This document shows positions 25,575 through 36,130 of a stretch of DNA of 64,000 bases, piece after piece. Within the stretch, counting starts at the first letter, position 1, and the number at the start of each line of letters is the position of its first letter. This DNA is from Gammaproteobacteria bacterium (GTDB lineage: Bacteria > Pseudomonadota > Gammaproteobacteria > Pseudomonadales > Azotimanducaceae): positions 1 to 64,000 of the forward strand of contig VXPO01000036.1 of assembly GCA_009839505.1 (NCBI GenBank). Reading direction: 5' to 3'. The position numbers were made by a program, and so were the translations under genes. The notes beneath the pieces are model-generated. The model did not search any database and was not told the DNA's origin. It saw only the letters and a list, made by a program, of their open reading frames with translations.

Positions 25575-26366
25575 ATGGATCTCGATCTCACCGGCAGGAC
25601 CGCCTTGGTAACGGGCGGCAGCCTCGGACTCGGCCGCGCCATGGCGGCGGCCTTTCACGGTGCCGGCGCCAACGTGGCACTGGTCGCGCGGCGGGAAGCC
25701 ATCCTGGTGGAAGCGAAGGCGGCCATCGAGGATGAACAGGGTGGGTCGGGCGCAAAAGTGGGGGTGTACCCCTGCGATGTCACGGACGCGTCGATGATCG
25801 AGAACGCGTTCGCGGCGGCCACGGCCGATCTCGGCGACATCGACATCCTCGTGAACAACGCCGGGCAATCCCAGACGGGTCGGTTCGAAGAACTCACCGA
25901 CGACATCTGGCAGGCGGATCTCGACCTCAAGCTGTTTGCCGCAATCCGCTTCAGCCGCCTGGTCTTCCCCGGCATGAAGGAGCGCGGCTGGGGCCGCATC
26001 ATCAACATCCTGAACACGGCGGCCAAGGCGCCGCCCCCTGGTTCCGCGCCGACCTCGGTGTCACGCGCAGCCGGAATGGCGCTCACCAAGGTGCTTGCCG
26101 GCGAGGGAGCGCCCCACAACATCTTGGTCAACGCGTTGATGATCGGCAGCATCAAGTCGGACCAGGTGCGCCGTGCCTACGACCGTTCCGACAAGAGCGT
26201 CAGCTTCGAGGACTTCACCATCGCCTCGGGACGCTCGTTGCCCATGGGCAGGATGGGCGAGGCGGAGGAATGCGGCAATGTGGCGCTGTTCCTGGCGTCC
26301 AACGCAGCCTCGTACCTCACGGGCTGCGCCATCAACATGGATGGAGGACTGTCCCGGGTCGTGTAG
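25575..26366 (+). CDS. Short-chain dehydrogenase/reductase lacking the canonical Tyr-Lys pair
   Basis: 263 aa Rossmann enzyme with the cofactor motif VTGGSLGLGRAMA, the conserved DIDILVNNAGQSQ, and a C-terminal SYLTGCAINMDGGLSRVV. The catalytic segment reads PTSVSRAAGMALTK where classical members have YSASKAA, so the Tyr and Lys are replaced by Thr and Arg. A subgroup of SDR proteins with this variant is known to me, and its activity is uncertain. ATG 25575 has GGAGGAG six bases upstream. The stop TAG belongs to the family D repeat that follows. Confidence 0.82.
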   Translation: MDLDLTGRTALVTGGSLGLGRAMAAAFHGAGANVALVARREAILVEAKAAIEDEQGGSGAKVGVYPCDVTDASMIENAFAAATADLGDIDILVNNAGQSQTGRFEELTDDIWQADLDLKLFAAIRFSRLVFPGMKERGWGRIINILNTAAKAPPPGSAPTSVSRAAGMALTKVLAGEGAPHNILVNALMIGSIKSDQVRRAYDRSDKSVSFEDFTIASGRSLPMGRMGEAEECGNVALFLASNAASYLTGCAINMDGGLSRVV

Positions 26367-26585
26367 GGGCGACCGCGCGCGCTCTAGCGGGGCACGTTGT
26401 GGTCGCCCGTGCCCGTCAACGCACGGCGTCGGTTGGTCAAGACGGGCGACCACAAGGGTCGCCCCTACGGCTTGTTCAGAGCTTCTAGCGGGCGCGTTGT
26501 GGTCGCCCGTCTCCGTGCCGCGCAGCAGCGGCGGATCGTCAACACGGGCGGAGACGGCGTTCGAGCGCCGCGGGATGTTCAGAAG
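26363..26585. repeat. Repeat family D, copy 2 (one full and one partial unit)
   Basis: The first unit runs from GTAGGGGCGACC to GGTCGCCCCTACGGCTTGTT and contains the inner inverted pair GTTGTGGTCGCCCGT / ACGGGCGACCACAA. A partial second unit repeats CTAGCGGGCGCGTTGTGG. The right margin on the minus strand reads TTCTGAACATCCCG, like the element end TCTGAACAAGCC at 60150. The left TAG ends the SDR gene and the right TGA ends ptsP. No gene of its own. Confidence 0.75.
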
Positions 26586-28867
26586 CTGATTGGCACCTCG
26601 TGATGGGGGACAGCCCGGTCCAAACCGGCGCCGACGAGCTGGTCGCGCACGAACTCGAGGATCTCGCTGTTCGACCGCATCCGCAGTGCGCGCGCGAGTA
26701 TCCGACGGCAGTCGATCAGCGACACGCTGCGGATCACCCACTTGACCCTAGGTAGGTTGGCGGCGTTCATCGACAGCACGTCGTAACCCATGCCGACACA
26801 CAGTACGGCGCCTTCCGGGGTGCCGGCCAGCTCGCCGCAGATGCCGACGGGTTTGCCTTCGGCGTGGCAGGCCTTGGCGATCTCCCTCAGCGCAATGAGC
26901 ATGGACGGATGAACTTCCTCGAACAGGTCGGCGACACGGGCGTTGTTGCGGTCGACGGCGAGCATGTACTGGGTCAGGTCGTTGGATCCCACGGCGACGA
27001 AGTCCACCCGCCGGGCAAACTCGCGGATCATGTAGATGACGCCGGGTACCTCGATCATGACGCCGACCAGGGGCTCTTTCACCACGTGGCCTTCTTCGAC
27101 GAGTTCGCGGTATGCCCGATGGATGAGCGCCTTGGCGTCGTCCACCTGCTCTAAGCGGCTGACCATCGGCAGCATGATGCGCAGTACGCCTTCGAGGCCC
27201 TCGTTGGCTTTGATCATCGCCCGCACCTGGGCGAGAAAAATCTCCGGGTGGTCGAGGGTGATGCGGATTCCCCGCCAGCCCAGAAACGGGTTCTCCTCCT
27301 CGATGGGGAAGTATGACAACGGCTTGTCGCCGCCGATGTCGAGTGTGCGCATGGTCACGGGACGCGGTTCGAACGCCTCCATGTGCTCGCGGTAGATGGC
27401 GCGCTGCTCCTCCTCGGTCGGAAAGCGGTCACCCACGGAGAACGGCACCTCGGTGCGGAACAGACCGATCCCTTCCGCGCCGCGGTCCAGGGAACGCGTA
27501 ATCTCGCTCACAAGACCGATGTTCACCCACAGATTGATGCGGTGACCGTCGCGGGTCACGCTTGGCTGGTCGCGCAGGGCTTCCAGCTCGCGCGCGAACT
27601 CGACCTCGTCTTCCTGGAAGCGCTCGTAAAGATCCCGAACCAGCGGGCCCGGGTCCACGAAGACCTCGCCGTAGTAGCCGTCGACGATCATCGTCGCCTT
27701 CTCGACGCCGTAGATGGGCACGTCCACCGCGCCCATCACCGTGGGAATCCCGAGGGCGTCCGCGAGAATCGCCCCGTGGGAGTTGCGCGAGCCCTTCAGC
27801 GAGACGATGCCCCGCAAGCGCTCGATGGGCAGTTCGGCCATCATCGGCGCGGTCACCTCTTCGGCGACCAGGACCATGTCGTCGGGAAAGCTCGAACGGG
27901 TCTCGCGGATTTCCTGGAGGATTGCGAGTACCCGCTGACCCAACTCCCGAACATCGGCTGACCGTTCACGCAGGTAGGAGTCCTGCATGCGTTCGAAAGT
28001 CGCCGCCTGATCGAGGATGGCGTGTTTCAGCGCACCCTGCGCCCACTGGCCGCCGCGGATGTGCTCGCGCACATCGCCGGCGAGAGCGGCGTCGTCGAGC
28101 ATGTGCAGGTAGGCGTCGAACAGTTCGCGTTCCTCGGGACCCAGGTTCCTCGCCATCTGGGCGTTGATCCGCTCGATGTCGTCCCGGGCTTGGCCGATGG
28201 CACGGTCGAACAACGCGAGCTCGGCCTCGACATCGTCGGTGGGCCGGTCGGTAACCAGCTCCAGGCGTGCGGCGGGCAGCACGACGTAGGCCGTGCCGAC
28301 GCCGATTCCGGCCACGCCAGGTATGCCGTGGAAACGCGCTTCGGTGGGGATCGATCCGTTGCCGGTGGCGAGTCCCTGGACTTCGCCGGTCGCCTCCGCG
28401 TGCGCTACAAGCCCCGCCACCTGTGCCGCCAGGGTCACCAGGAAAGCGACTTCGTCCTCGGCGTAGCGGCGCGACGTGCGGTCCTGGATCACCAGCACGC
28501 CGAGCACCTCGCGGACATGAATGATCGGAACGCCGAGGAAGGCGGCGAACGACTCCTCGCCGATCCCCGCAACGGCTCGGAACCGCTCATGGCTCGATGC
28601 GTCGTCGAGATTGACCGGTTCGGCGCGCTCGGCGACCAGACCGACGAGGCCCTCCGAAGGACCCAGCGACACCTTGCCGACCATTTGCGGGTTGAAGCCC
28701 TCGTTGGCGACGAAGTTGAACCGCCCCGTGACGCCGTCGCGCAAGTAGATGGAACAGACCTCGGCGTCGAGAATCATGGACACGCGCGCCACGAGGAGGT
28801 CGAGCGCGGCGCGGAAGCCGGATGCCGCGGCCACGTCTTGGACGATCTGCCTAAGCGCGTCAAGCAT
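26579..28867 (-). CDS. ptsP: Phosphoenolpyruvate-protein phosphotransferase PtsP (nitrogen PTS enzyme I)
   Basis: 762 aa: an N-terminal GAF sensor domain (1 to about 165), then enzyme I. The phosphorylated His is in [19 protein letters not shown]. The PEP-binding barrel shows [46 protein letters not shown] and the Cys of [12 protein letters not shown]. It starts the EINtr-NPr-EIIANtr phosphorelay, which regulates nitrogen/carbon balance rather than sugar import. rppH overlaps its start by 8 bp, as in the ygdP-ptsP pair of other gammaproteobacteria. Its stop lies in a family D end. Confidence 0.95.
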   Translation of the reverse strand: MLDALRQIVQDVAAASGFRAALDLLVARVSMILDAEVCSIYLRDGVTGRFNFVANEGFNPQMVGKVSLGPSEGLVGLVAERAEPVNLDDASSHERFRAVAGIGEESFAAFLGVPIIHVREVLGVLVIQDRTSRRYAEDEVAFLVTLAAQVAGLVAHAEATGEVQGLATGNGSIPTEARFHGIPGVAGIGVGTAYVVLPAARLELVTDRPTDDVEAELALFDRAIGQARDDIERINAQMARNLGPEERELFDAYLHMLDDAALAGDVREHIRGGQWAQGALKHAILDQAATFERMQDSYLRERSADVRELGQRVLAILQEIRETRSSFPDDMVLVAEEVTAPMMAELPIERLRGIVSLKGSRNSHGAILADALGIPTVMGAVDVPIYGVEKATMIVDGYYGEVFVDPGPLVRDLYERFQEDEVEFARELEALRDQPSVTRDGHRINLWVNIGLVSEITRSLDRGAEGIGLFRTEVPFSVGDRFPTEEEQRAIYREHMEAFEPRPVTMRTLDIGGDKPLSYFPIEEENPFLGWRGIRITLDHPEIFLAQVRAMIKANEGLEGVLRIMLPMVSRLEQVDDAKALIHRAYRELVEEGHVVKEPLVGVMIEVPGVIYMIREFARRVDFVAVGSNDLTQYMLAVDRNNARVADLFEEVHPSMLIALREIAKACHAEGKPVGICGELAGTPEGAVLCVGMGYDVLSMNAANLPRVKWVIRSVSLIDCRRILARALRMRSNSEILEFVRDQLVGAGLDRAVPHHEVPISF

Positions 28868-29426
28868 TGCGTGTCGAATCCGATGCGCCCGGAGCCGTGC
28901 GCCGGTCCCCGTGGGTTCCGCGTATCTCGGGAACGAGGCACAGCGCTGGCGCGAGTTCGCGCAGCGCGCGACGATAGACTCCGCGTTTGAACGCGATGAC
29001 CTGGCCCACCGGGTACCAGTAGCTGACCCAGCGCCAGGCGTCGAACTCGGGCGACTCGCCGCGGTCCGTTCGAACCGCGTCGTCGCCCGCCAGCAAGCGA
29101 AGCAGGAACCACTTCTGCTTCTGGCCCATGAAATCCGGCGACGAATCCCGACGTCGAAAACCCGTCGGCGTCCGATAGTGCAGCCAGCCCTTCGTCCGCT
29201 GCCGAATCTCGACGTCGCCGTCGGTCAGGCCGACTTCTTCCTGGAGTTCGCGGTAGAGCGCTTCCTCGATGCTCTCGCCACGCTCGATGCCGCCCTGGGG
29301 AAACTGCCAGGCGTCGAAGCCGCCAACGCGGCGGCCCCAAAGAACCTGACCCTCGTCATTGTGGATGATGATGCCCACATTCGGCCGGAAGCCGTTGCGA
29401 TCGAGGTTGTCCGAGCTGCCGCTCAT
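28860..29426 (-). CDS. rppH: RNA 5'-pyrophosphohydrolase (Nudix)
   Basis: Removes pyrophosphate from mRNA 5' ends and so primes decay by RNase E. 188 aa, slightly longer than E. coli RppH. The family start [20 protein letters not shown] is followed by the Nudix box with [23 protein letters not shown] 29426 gives [18 protein letters not shown]; the frame open upstream has no ribosome site. Leads the rppH-ptsP operon and is divergent from the DUF255 gene. Confidence 0.93.
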   Translation of the reverse strand: MSGSSDNLDRNGFRPNVGIIIHNDEGQVLWGRRVGGFDAWQFPQGGIERGESIEEALYRELQEEVGLTDGDVEIRQRTKGWLHYRTPTGFRRRDSSPDFMGQKQKWFLLRLLAGDDAVRTDRGESPEFDAWRWVSYWYPVGQVIAFKRGVYRRALRELAPALCLVPEIRGTHGDRRTAPGASDSTRNA

Positions 29427-29551
29427 GGCGATGCGTCCCGGTCGCGCAAGTCTCTCCCCCTGATCCTGACGCGCGCTCGATTGTTCCACATCGGCAGCGG
29501 GGTTGCTGCGGTTATGATCGACACTCCCATGGAACAAACTCGTCCTTTGTT

Positions 29552-31609
29552 GTGAACCGGTTGATCCGGGAGAGCAGTCCCTATCTCCAACAGCACGCGG
29601 AGAATCCCGTCGACTGGTATCCGTGGTGCGACGAGGCCATCGAGCGCGCCCGCGCGGAGCGCCGTCCCATCCTGCTGTCCATCGGCTACTCGGCCTGTCA
29701 CTGGTGCCATGTCATGGCGCACGAGTCGTTCGAGGACGAGTCCACGGCGGCGGTGATGAACCAGCACTTCGTAAACATCAAGGTGGACCGCGAGGAGCGG
29801 CCGGACCTCGACCGCATCTACCAACTCGCCCACCAATTGCTGACCCACCAGTCAGGCGGTTGGCCGCTGACCGTCTTTCTCGACCCGCCGACGCTGCTGC
29901 CTTTCTTCACCGGCACCTATTTTCCGCGCAGTCCGCGCTATGGACTCCCCGGGTTCGCCGACCTGTTGATGCGCATCAGCAATACCTACGCGGCGAAACG
30001 AACCGAGGTGCAGGAACAGGGCGAACGCTTGGCCGACGTATTCGCCAACCTCGAATCGGCGGAGCACGAGTCGGAAGCCGACGACGCGGGCCTGCTGGCC
30101 GAGGCGCGCAAGCAGCTCGAGGCCAGCTATGACGCAGCGGAGGGCGGTTTCGGCTCGGCTCCCAAGTTCCCGATGCCAACGGCCATCGAGCGCCTGCTCC
30201 GGCACTGGGCGCACGTGCATGCGGACCTGGACCAACGGCCGGATCGGGAAGCGTTGAACATGGTCATGACGACGCTCACCAAGATGGCGCGCGGCGGCAT
30301 CTACGACCACCTCGGCGGGGGATTCTGCCGCTACGCAACGGACCGGCGCTGGGCCGTTCCCCACTTCGAGAAGATGCTCTACGACAACGGCGCACTGCTC
30401 GCGCTGTATGCCGACGCACTGGGCCTCGGCCCGGACACCCTGTTCTCGGACGCCGTGCGCGACACGGCGAACTGGATGATCCGCGAGATGCAGCATCCCG
30501 AGGGGGGCTACTACGCCGCCCAGGACGCGGACAGCGAAGGTGAAGAAGGCAAGTTCTACGTATGGCGGCGGGAGGCGGCCAAACGGGTTTTGACCGAGGA
30601 CGAGTACCTGCTGATCGAGACGCTCTACGGCTTGGACAAGCCGGCCAACTTCGAGGGCAAGTGGAATCTGCACCGCCGCGACTCCTGGCAGTCGGTGGTC
30701 GAGCGCCTCTACCTGGACCAGGACACGGCGGCGGGCCGCCTCGCGAGTGCCAAGGCCAAGCTGTTCCGAGCCCGTGCCGAGCGGACGCCGCCGGGCAAGG
30801 ACGACAAGGTGCTCGCCGCTTGGAACGGACTCGCCATCCACGGCATGGCCAAGGCCGGTACCCGACTCCGGGAGCCCGCATGGATCGACTCCGCCTCGGC
30901 GGCGGCCGACTTCGTGCGCACGCGCATGGTTCGCCAGCAGCGTCTGTTCGCTACCTGGAAGGACGGAAGCGCAAACCACCCCGCCTATCTCGACGACTAC
31001 GCCAACATGCTCCACGGCATCCTGTCGCTGCTCTCGGCCCGCTGGCGCGACGACGACATGGCGTTCGCCGTCTACCTCGGCGACACCATGCTCGATCACT
31101 TCCAGGACCCGGTCACCGGTGGCTTCTTCTTCACCGCCCATGACCACGAGCGCCTTATACACCGTCCCAAGCCGACGACGGACGACGCCCTTCCGCCGGG
31201 CAACGGCATCGCCGCGCGGGCGCTCACGGGCCTGGGACACCTGACGGGGGAGGTCCGCTACCTAGAGGCGGCGGAGCGCACATTGGCGTGGGCACGGGGC
31301 TTCATCGCAGGGCACCCGGCAAGCCACTGCACCTTGCTCACCGCTCTCGAGGAGACCCTCCACCCGCCGGAGCTCGTCCTTGTCAGGGGTTCTTCAGCCG
31401 CACTCTCCGAGTGGCTCGGATTCGCCCGCGCGGGTTACCGTCCATCCCGCGTGGTTTACGGCATACCGGACGATGCGACTCGGCTGCCTAGCTATCTGCC
31501 GGAAGGCGGAACTGGGGGCGACAACTCGCCGGTCGCGTACCTGTGCAGTGGCCTCGAGTGCTCGACGCCGATCACCGACCTCGAGGAGTTCAAGGGGAAG
31601 CTCGGGTGA
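29552..31609 (+). CDS. Thioredoxin-fold DUF255 protein (YyaL/SSP411 family)
   Basis: 685 aa. The N-terminal thioredoxin-like domain has the family motif [16 protein letters not shown] (a Cys-x-x-Cys with Trp and His), preceded by [18 protein letters not shown]. The long C-terminal part is an all-helical six-hairpin barrel-like region ([46 protein letters not shown]). Family role unclear; a link with redox or polysaccharide chemistry has been proposed. GTG 29552 overlaps the TGA of an eight-codon frame starting at 29529. Its stop overlaps the methyltransferase start (GTGA). Confidence 0.88.
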   Translation: MNRLIRESSPYLQQHAENPVDWYPWCDEAIERARAERRPILLSIGYSACHWCHVMAHESFEDESTAAVMNQHFVNIKVDREERPDLDRIYQLAHQLLTHQSGGWPLTVFLDPPTLLPFFTGTYFPRSPRYGLPGFADLLMRISNTYAAKRTEVQEQGERLADVFANLESAEHESEADDAGLLAEARKQLEASYDAAEGGFGSAPKFPMPTAIERLLRHWAHVHADLDQRPDREALNMVMTTLTKMARGGIYDHLGGGFCRYATDRRWAVPHFEKMLYDNGALLALYADALGLGPDTLFSDAVRDTANWMIREMQHPEGGYYAAQDADSEGEEGKFYVWRREAAKRVLTEDEYLLIETLYGLDKPANFEGKWNLHRRDSWQSVVERLYLDQDTAAGRLASAKAKLFRARAERTPPGKDDKVLAAWNGLAIHGMAKAGTRLREPAWIDSASAAADFVRTRMVRQQRLFATWKDGSANHPAYLDDYANMLHGILSLLSARWRDDDMAFAVYLGDTMLDHFQDPVTGGFFFTAHDHERLIHRPKPTTDDALPPGNGIAARALTGLGHLTGEVRYLEAAERTLAWARGFIAGHPASHCTLLTALEETLHPPELVLVRGSSAALSEWLGFARAGYRPSRVVYGIPDDATRLPSYLPEGGTGGDNSPVAYLCSGLECSTPITDLEEFKGKLG

Positions 31610-32421
31610 CTGATCCTCGCGTTGCGCTCAACCGGACCAACTGGAACGAACGAACCGGGGCGCACGCCGCGTCGGACTTCTACGACATCGAGGGCTTCAA
31701 AGCGGGGCGTATCAGCCTCAGCGCGCTCGAACGCGAAGGTGTAGGCGACGTGCAAGGCAAGTCGTTGCTGCACCTGCAATGCCACTTCGGTCTCGACACG
31801 TTGTCCTGGGCGCGACTGGGTGCCCACGCCACCGGTGCCGACATCTCGGACTCGGCCATCGAGCTCGCCCGGGAGGTGAACGCCGAGGTCGGATTGAACG
31901 CCCGGTTCGTTCGATCGGATGTCTACGACCTACCCGACGTTCTCGACGATGAATTCGACATCGTCTACACGGCGATGGGTGTGCTCGCGTGGCTGCCCGA
32001 CCTCGCCCGATGGGCGCGCATCGTGGCGCGCTACCTGAAGCCGGGCGGCTTGTTCTACCTGCTTGAGATCCATCCTGCGAGCCAGGTCTTCGACGATGAG
32101 AGACCCGTCGCCGAGAGCGGCGACCTCCGCGTGCGCTACGGCTACTTCCCCGATCCCGCCGGCACACGTTTCCCCGGCGGTCAACCGTCCTATGCCGGCG
32201 ACGAGCCCATCGCGAGCGATTGCCATGAATGGACACACAGCATGGGCGAGCTGATCACCGCCTTGCTCGACGCGGGACTGACAATAACCTCGTTCGCCGA
32301 ACACCCCGTCACGATGTATCGCCAATTCCCAGGCATGACGGAAGGCGCCGACGGGCTCTGGCGCCTACCCTTCGCGGAGCCTCGGCTGCCGCTCATATTC
32401 ACGTTGACGGCGACCCGATAG
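31606..32421 (+). CDS. Class I SAM-dependent methyltransferase
   Basis: 271 aa. SAM-binding motif I is [20 protein letters not shown], followed by an acidic motif II (VTGADIS-like [10 protein letters not shown]) and [16 protein letters not shown]. The LQCHFG variant is typical of a small-molecule methyltransferase group. Substrate unknown. GTG 31606 lies in a GTGA overlap with the DUF255 stop, so the two genes form a coupled pair. Confidence 0.82.
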   Translation: MTDPRVALNRTNWNERTGAHAASDFYDIEGFKAGRISLSALEREGVGDVQGKSLLHLQCHFGLDTLSWARLGAHATGADISDSAIELAREVNAEVGLNARFVRSDVYDLPDVLDDEFDIVYTAMGVLAWLPDLARWARIVARYLKPGGLFYLLEIHPASQVFDDERPVAESGDLRVRYGYFPDPAGTRFPGGQPSYAGDEPIASDCHEWTHSMGELITALLDAGLTITSFAEHPVTMYRQFPGMTEGADGLWRLPFAEPRLPLIFTLTATR

Positions 32422-32868
32422 GCCGGCGGTTCCCATCGCCCGTCTCTGGATCGTCAAACAGGAGTGTTCGCGTTTCCGGCGCGCAAGCGCGGCCTTCGCT
32501 CCCACCGCGACTCGGCTGATTCGGGACCGTCGCCGTGGGTCTCGAATGTCGCAGGCACGCCTCGGACAGAACATCGCCCTTCTCAATCGGCGGGGACATC
32601 GGGTTGCCCACCCTTTGCCCACCGTGCCTCGTTTGACTGAGGACCGGCCCCGTGGACAAAGCGTGGACAACCCGACCGAACATCGCCCGTTTCAAACACG
32701 CCGGCAGCCGTGCTTTTGTTCGGAATACTGTTGACACGGCGGATCGGGCTGATCGACGGCGGAGGTGCCGGGCGGCAATTCGTAGGGCGAAGCGAACCGC
32801 GCGACGAAATCAGCGCGAGTGCACTGGTTCGCTCGGCAAGCTAGCGCTTGTGGGGACAACGCCCACCA
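32422..32868. other. 447-bp convergent gap with a 22-bp imperfect inverted repeat
   Basis: The left arm at 32601-32622 (GGGTTGCCCACCCTTTGCCC, then AC) pairs with the right arm at 32652-32673 (GTGGACAAAGCGTGGACAAC, then CC) at 19 of 22 positions across a 29-nt loop. GAACATCGCCC occurs as a direct repeat on both sides (near 32569 and 32679). Open frames here lack ribosome sites and recognisable domains, so no gene is called. Confidence 0.5.
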
Positions 32869-34326
32869 CTACCGGGTGTAGCGGAGGTCCAGTTCCCGAG
32901 CTGCCCTGACATCGTCCAGACGACCAACCGGCAGCGTGTGGGGAGCGGTCTTCACCAACTCCGGATCCCGCTCGGCTTCTTCGCGGATCTTGATCAGGGC
33001 ATCGACGAAGGCGTCGAGCTCGGCCTTGGTTTCGGTTTCGGTGGGTTCGATGAGGAAGCATTCGGCGACCAGCAGCGGAAAGTAGGTCGTCGGCGCGTGG
33101 AAGCCGTAGTCCAGCAGCCGCTTCGCGAAGTCCATGGCGGTGACCCCAAAGGTCTTGGCCTCGTTCCTGAACGTGACGATGAACTCGTGACTGGCCGCCC
33201 GGTCCGGATACGCCAGTTCGAATCCCGCCGCGGCCAGCCGCGCCATCATATAGTTGGCATTCAAGGTGGCGTACTCGCCGACCCGGCGCATGCCGTCGCG
33301 ACCTAGCATCCGCGCATAGGCCAAGGCGCGCAGCAGGATGCCGGCGTTGCCCATGAAGGCCGACAGGCGACCGATGGACTGCGGCGCGTCCTCGCCTTCG
33401 ACCCACCGGTAGCCTTCGTCGTCCCTAGCCACGAAAGGCGTCGGCAGGTGCGGCAGCAGGCGTTCGTTCACGCCCACCGGCCCCGCACCGGGTCCGCCGC
33501 CGCCGTGTGGCGTGGCGAAGGTCTTGTGCAGGTTCATGTGCAGGACGTCGAAGCCCATGTCGCCTGGGCGCACGTTGCCGAGAATGGCGTTCAGGTTTGC
33601 ACCGTCGTAGTAGAGAAGTCCGCCGGCGCCGTGGACGAGATCCGCGATCTCGCGGATGCGTCGCTCGAAAACGCCACAGGTGGAAGGATTGGTCAGCATG
33701 ATGCCGGCGGTCTCATCGCCCAACGCCGCCTTGAGGGCGTCCACGTCCACGTCGCCGTCGGGCAGGACGCCGACCTCGCGCACGCGGTAGCCGCACATGA
33801 CGGCCGTAGCGGGATTGGTGCCGTGAGCGGCGGTCGGCACGAGAATCTCCTGCCGCCGATCGTCGTTGCGGGCATCGTGCCAGGCTCGGATCATGGCGAC
33901 GCCGGCCAACTCCCCCTGGGCTCCGGCCATCGGCGTCAGTGATACCGCCGCCATGCCCGTGACGGTCTTCAGAATCTCCTGCAGCTCGTACAGGCACGAT
34001 AGGAAGCCCTGACTCCGCGACAACGGTGCAAGCGGGTGTCGATTGAGGAATCCCGGTAGGTTCGCCGCACGATGCGCACCCCGCGGGTTGTACTTCATGG
34101 TGCACGACCCGAGCGGATAGAACTGGCCGTCGATGGAGTAGTTCTTCGCCGACAGCCGGGTGTAGTGGCGAACGGCTTCGAGTTCCGAAACGGCGGGCAG
34201 GGCCGGCGGACGGTTGCGAAGACTCGCCGGCGGCAGTCCGGTGACGTCTCCGCCGGGAGGGTGCTGCGCCGTTGCGCGCCGCCCCGGGGCGCCGAGGTCG
34301 AAGATCGTGTCGGAGGCGTTCGTCAC
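32869..34326 (-). CDS. gcvPB: Glycine dehydrogenase (decarboxylating) subunit 2
   Basis: 485 aa, the C-terminal half of the PLP-dependent glycine cleavage P protein. The PLP lysine is in [16 protein letters not shown]; other family stretches are [25 protein letters not shown] and [18 protein letters not shown] 34326 overlaps the gcvPA stop (GTGA). Together with GcvPA it decarboxylates glycine and passes aminomethyl to lipoyl-GcvH. It closes the ubiH-like, gcvT, gcvH, gcvPA, gcvPB run. Confidence 0.95.
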   Translation of the reverse strand: MTNASDTIFDLGAPGRRATAQHPPGGDVTGLPPASLRNRPPALPAVSELEAVRHYTRLSAKNYSIDGQFYPLGSCTMKYNPRGAHRAANLPGFLNRHPLAPLSRSQGFLSCLYELQEILKTVTGMAAVSLTPMAGAQGELAGVAMIRAWHDARNDDRRQEILVPTAAHGTNPATAVMCGYRVREVGVLPDGDVDVDALKAALGDETAGIMLTNPSTCGVFERRIREIADLVHGAGGLLYYDGANLNAILGNVRPGDMGFDVLHMNLHKTFATPHGGGGPGAGPVGVNERLLPHLPTPFVARDDEGYRWVEGEDAPQSIGRLSAFMGNAGILLRALAYARMLGRDGMRRVGEYATLNANYMMARLAAAGFELAYPDRAASHEFIVTFRNEAKTFGVTAMDFAKRLLDYGFHAPTTYFPLLVAECFLIEPTETETKAELDAFVDALIKIREEAERDPELVKTAPHTLPVGRLDDVRAARELDLRYTR

Positions 34327-35693
34327 TGCTCCAATACCCGGGCCAAGGCGTCGCGAAAGACTTCGATGTCGCGGGCGGTGCGCTTCTCGGTCGCGCAGAC
34401 CAGCAGGCAGTCCGCCAGTTCGGGGTAGTAGCGCCCGAGAGGCAGACCGCCCACAACGCCCGCTTCGGCGAGCGCGTCGGCCACGGCGTCGGCCCGCCGG
34501 CCCACGTCGATCACCCGCTCGTGGAAGAAGGCACCGTCGAAGCGTTCGCGGACACCGGGAATGGAATTCAGCGCCGCGACCAGTTGGCGGGTCTGGGCAT
34601 GACACCTCGAGGCCGTGCGCTCGAGACCCGCGGCGCCCATCAGCGCCATGTATATGGTCGCTGCGGTCATCAACAGACCTTGGTTGGTGCAGATGTTCGA
34701 CCTCGCCTTGCCGCGCCGGATGTGCTGTTCGCGGGCCTGCAGGGTCAGGGTGAAGCCGGGCTTGCCGTGGCGATCCACCGTGCGCCCGACCAGTCGGCCG
34801 GGAAGTTGCCGCACATGGCGCTCCCGGGTGCAGATGAAGCCGAACGACGGCCCGCCCGAGGCCATCGGGATGCCCAGCGGCTGACCGTCACCACAGGCGA
34901 TGTCGGCACCGTTGGTACCCCATTCTCCCGGCGGCTTGAGTAGCGCGAGCGAGGTGGGGTTCACCACGGCAACCACCAGGATGCCGTTGGCCGCTGCCCA
35001 ATCCGTGATCTCGTCCACCGGCTCGAGAAGGCCGAAGAAGTTCGGCTGCTGGACGACCACGGCAGCGAGGCCACCGGCCGACTCCTCGGCTTCGGCCAAC
35101 ACCTTCAGGCCATCGAGTGCCGCGCGACCGTCGACGCCGTGGCCGGACGTCAGCAGGCGAACACCTTGGTTGCGGGTGATGTTCGCCGCGGTGTGAATGT
35201 AGTGCGGGTGGCAGGCGCCGGCCACGGCCACCCGGGACGACTTGCCGCGCTGGGCGCGCAACGCCATCAGGACGGACTCGGCAAGCGCGCTGGCGCCGTC
35301 GTACACCGAGGCGTTGGAGACCTCCATCGCGGTGAGTGCCGTGACCATGCTCTGGTACTCGTAGATGACCTGCAGCGTCCCTTGGCTCGCTTCGGCCTGG
35401 TACGGGGTGTAGGCCGTCATGAACTCGCCGCGCGACGCGATGTCCCAGACCGCCGCCGGAATGTGGTGGTCGTAGCATCCCGCGCCGGTGAAGCAGGGGC
35501 CGGCGTCGTCCAGCCGAGCGCGTTCGCCCATCTCGGCGAGCATCGTCATCTCGTCCACGGCGTCGTCGAGGGAGCCGAAGTCCGCCGTCTTCAGTGCCGG
35601 GTCGATCTCGGCGAAGAGATCGTCGATGGAGTTCGCGCCGATGCTGGCGAGCATGGCGCGTTCATCATCAGCGGTGTGCGGAATGAAAGGCAC
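34323..35693 (-). CDS. gcvPA: Glycine dehydrogenase (decarboxylating) subunit 1
   Basis: 456 aa, the N-terminal half of the split P protein. It starts [20 protein letters not shown], equivalent to the YIPHTPEDxxxML start of the family, and contains [20 protein letters not shown] and [18 protein letters not shown] 35693 is chosen because it sits just before that conserved start, 14 bp after gcvH; a GTG at 35735 would overlap gcvH. The two-chain form is less common in gammaproteobacteria than the single long GcvP. Confidence 0.92.
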   Translation of the reverse strand: MPFIPHTADDERAMLASIGANSIDDLFAEIDPALKTADFGSLDDAVDEMTMLAEMGERARLDDAGPCFTGAGCYDHHIPAAVWDIASRGEFMTAYTPYQAEASQGTLQVIYEYQSMVTALTAMEVSNASVYDGASALAESVLMALRAQRGKSSRVAVAGACHPHYIHTAANITRNQGVRLLTSGHGVDGRAALDGLKVLAEAEESAGGLAAVVVQQPNFFGLLEPVDEITDWAAANGILVVAVVNPTSLALLKPPGEWGTNGADIACGDGQPLGIPMASGGPSFGFICTRERHVRQLPGRLVGRTVDRHGKPGFTLTLQAREQHIRRGKARSNICTNQGLLMTAATIYMALMGAAGLERTASRCHAQTRQLVAALNSIPGVRERFDGAFFHERVIDVGRRADAVADALAEAGVVGGLPLGRYYPELADCLLVCATEKRTARDIEVFRDALARVLEQ

Positions 35694-35707
35694 GGGCGTA
35701 TTGCCGG

Positions 35708-36130
35708 TCAGTGGTCCTCGTCGTCGGACTCGCACATCTCCGTGTAGCCGTCGGCGTCGAGCAGTTCGTCGAGTTCCTCCGGATCATCCGGTTCCACCTT
35801 GAAGAACCAGCCGTCGCCGTACGGATCCTCGTTGACGGACTCGGGCGTGTCTTCCAAGGCGTCATTGACGGCGACCACGGTTCCGCTGACGGGTGCATAG
35901 ATGTCCGAGGCCGCCTTGACGGACTCGACCACGCCCGCTTCGACGCCGGACTGCAGCTGCGCGTCCAGTTCCGGCAGTTCGACGAACACGACGTCGCCGA
36001 GGGCCTGTTGGGCGAAGTCGGTAATGCCGACCGTGACCACGCCGTCCTCGAGCCTCGCCCACTCGTGGCTCGATGCGTAGCGCAAGTCGTCGGGTACGTC
36101 GGCCGGAGCCTCGGACGGGGCGTCGCTCAT
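35708..36130 (-). CDS. gcvH: Glycine cleavage system H protein
   Basis: Lipoyl carrier of the glycine cleavage complex. 140 aa. The lipoylated Lys is in [17 protein letters not shown]; other family positions are [19 protein letters not shown] and [10 protein letters not shown]. The acidic N-terminal extension ([10 protein letters not shown]) and acidic tail (CESDDEDH) are longer than in E. coli. Its ATG overlaps the gcvT stop (ATGA). Confidence 0.95.
   Translation of the reverse strand: MSDAPSEAPADVPDDLRYASSHEWARLEDGVVTVGITDFAQQALGDVVFVELPELDAQLQSGVEAGVVESVKAASDIYAPVSGTVVAVNDALEDTPESVNEDPYGDGWFFKVEPDDPEELDELLDADGYTEMCESDDEDH

Noticed and set aside
29529-29555. Eight-codon leader MEQTRPLL overlapping the DUF255 start
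   Set aside because: The GTGA overlap is suggestive, but there is no ribosome site and the frame is too short to support.
32399-32737. 112-codon minus-strand frame in the 447-bp gap
   Set aside because: No ribosome site, no domain, and it spans the inverted repeat; likely noncoding.
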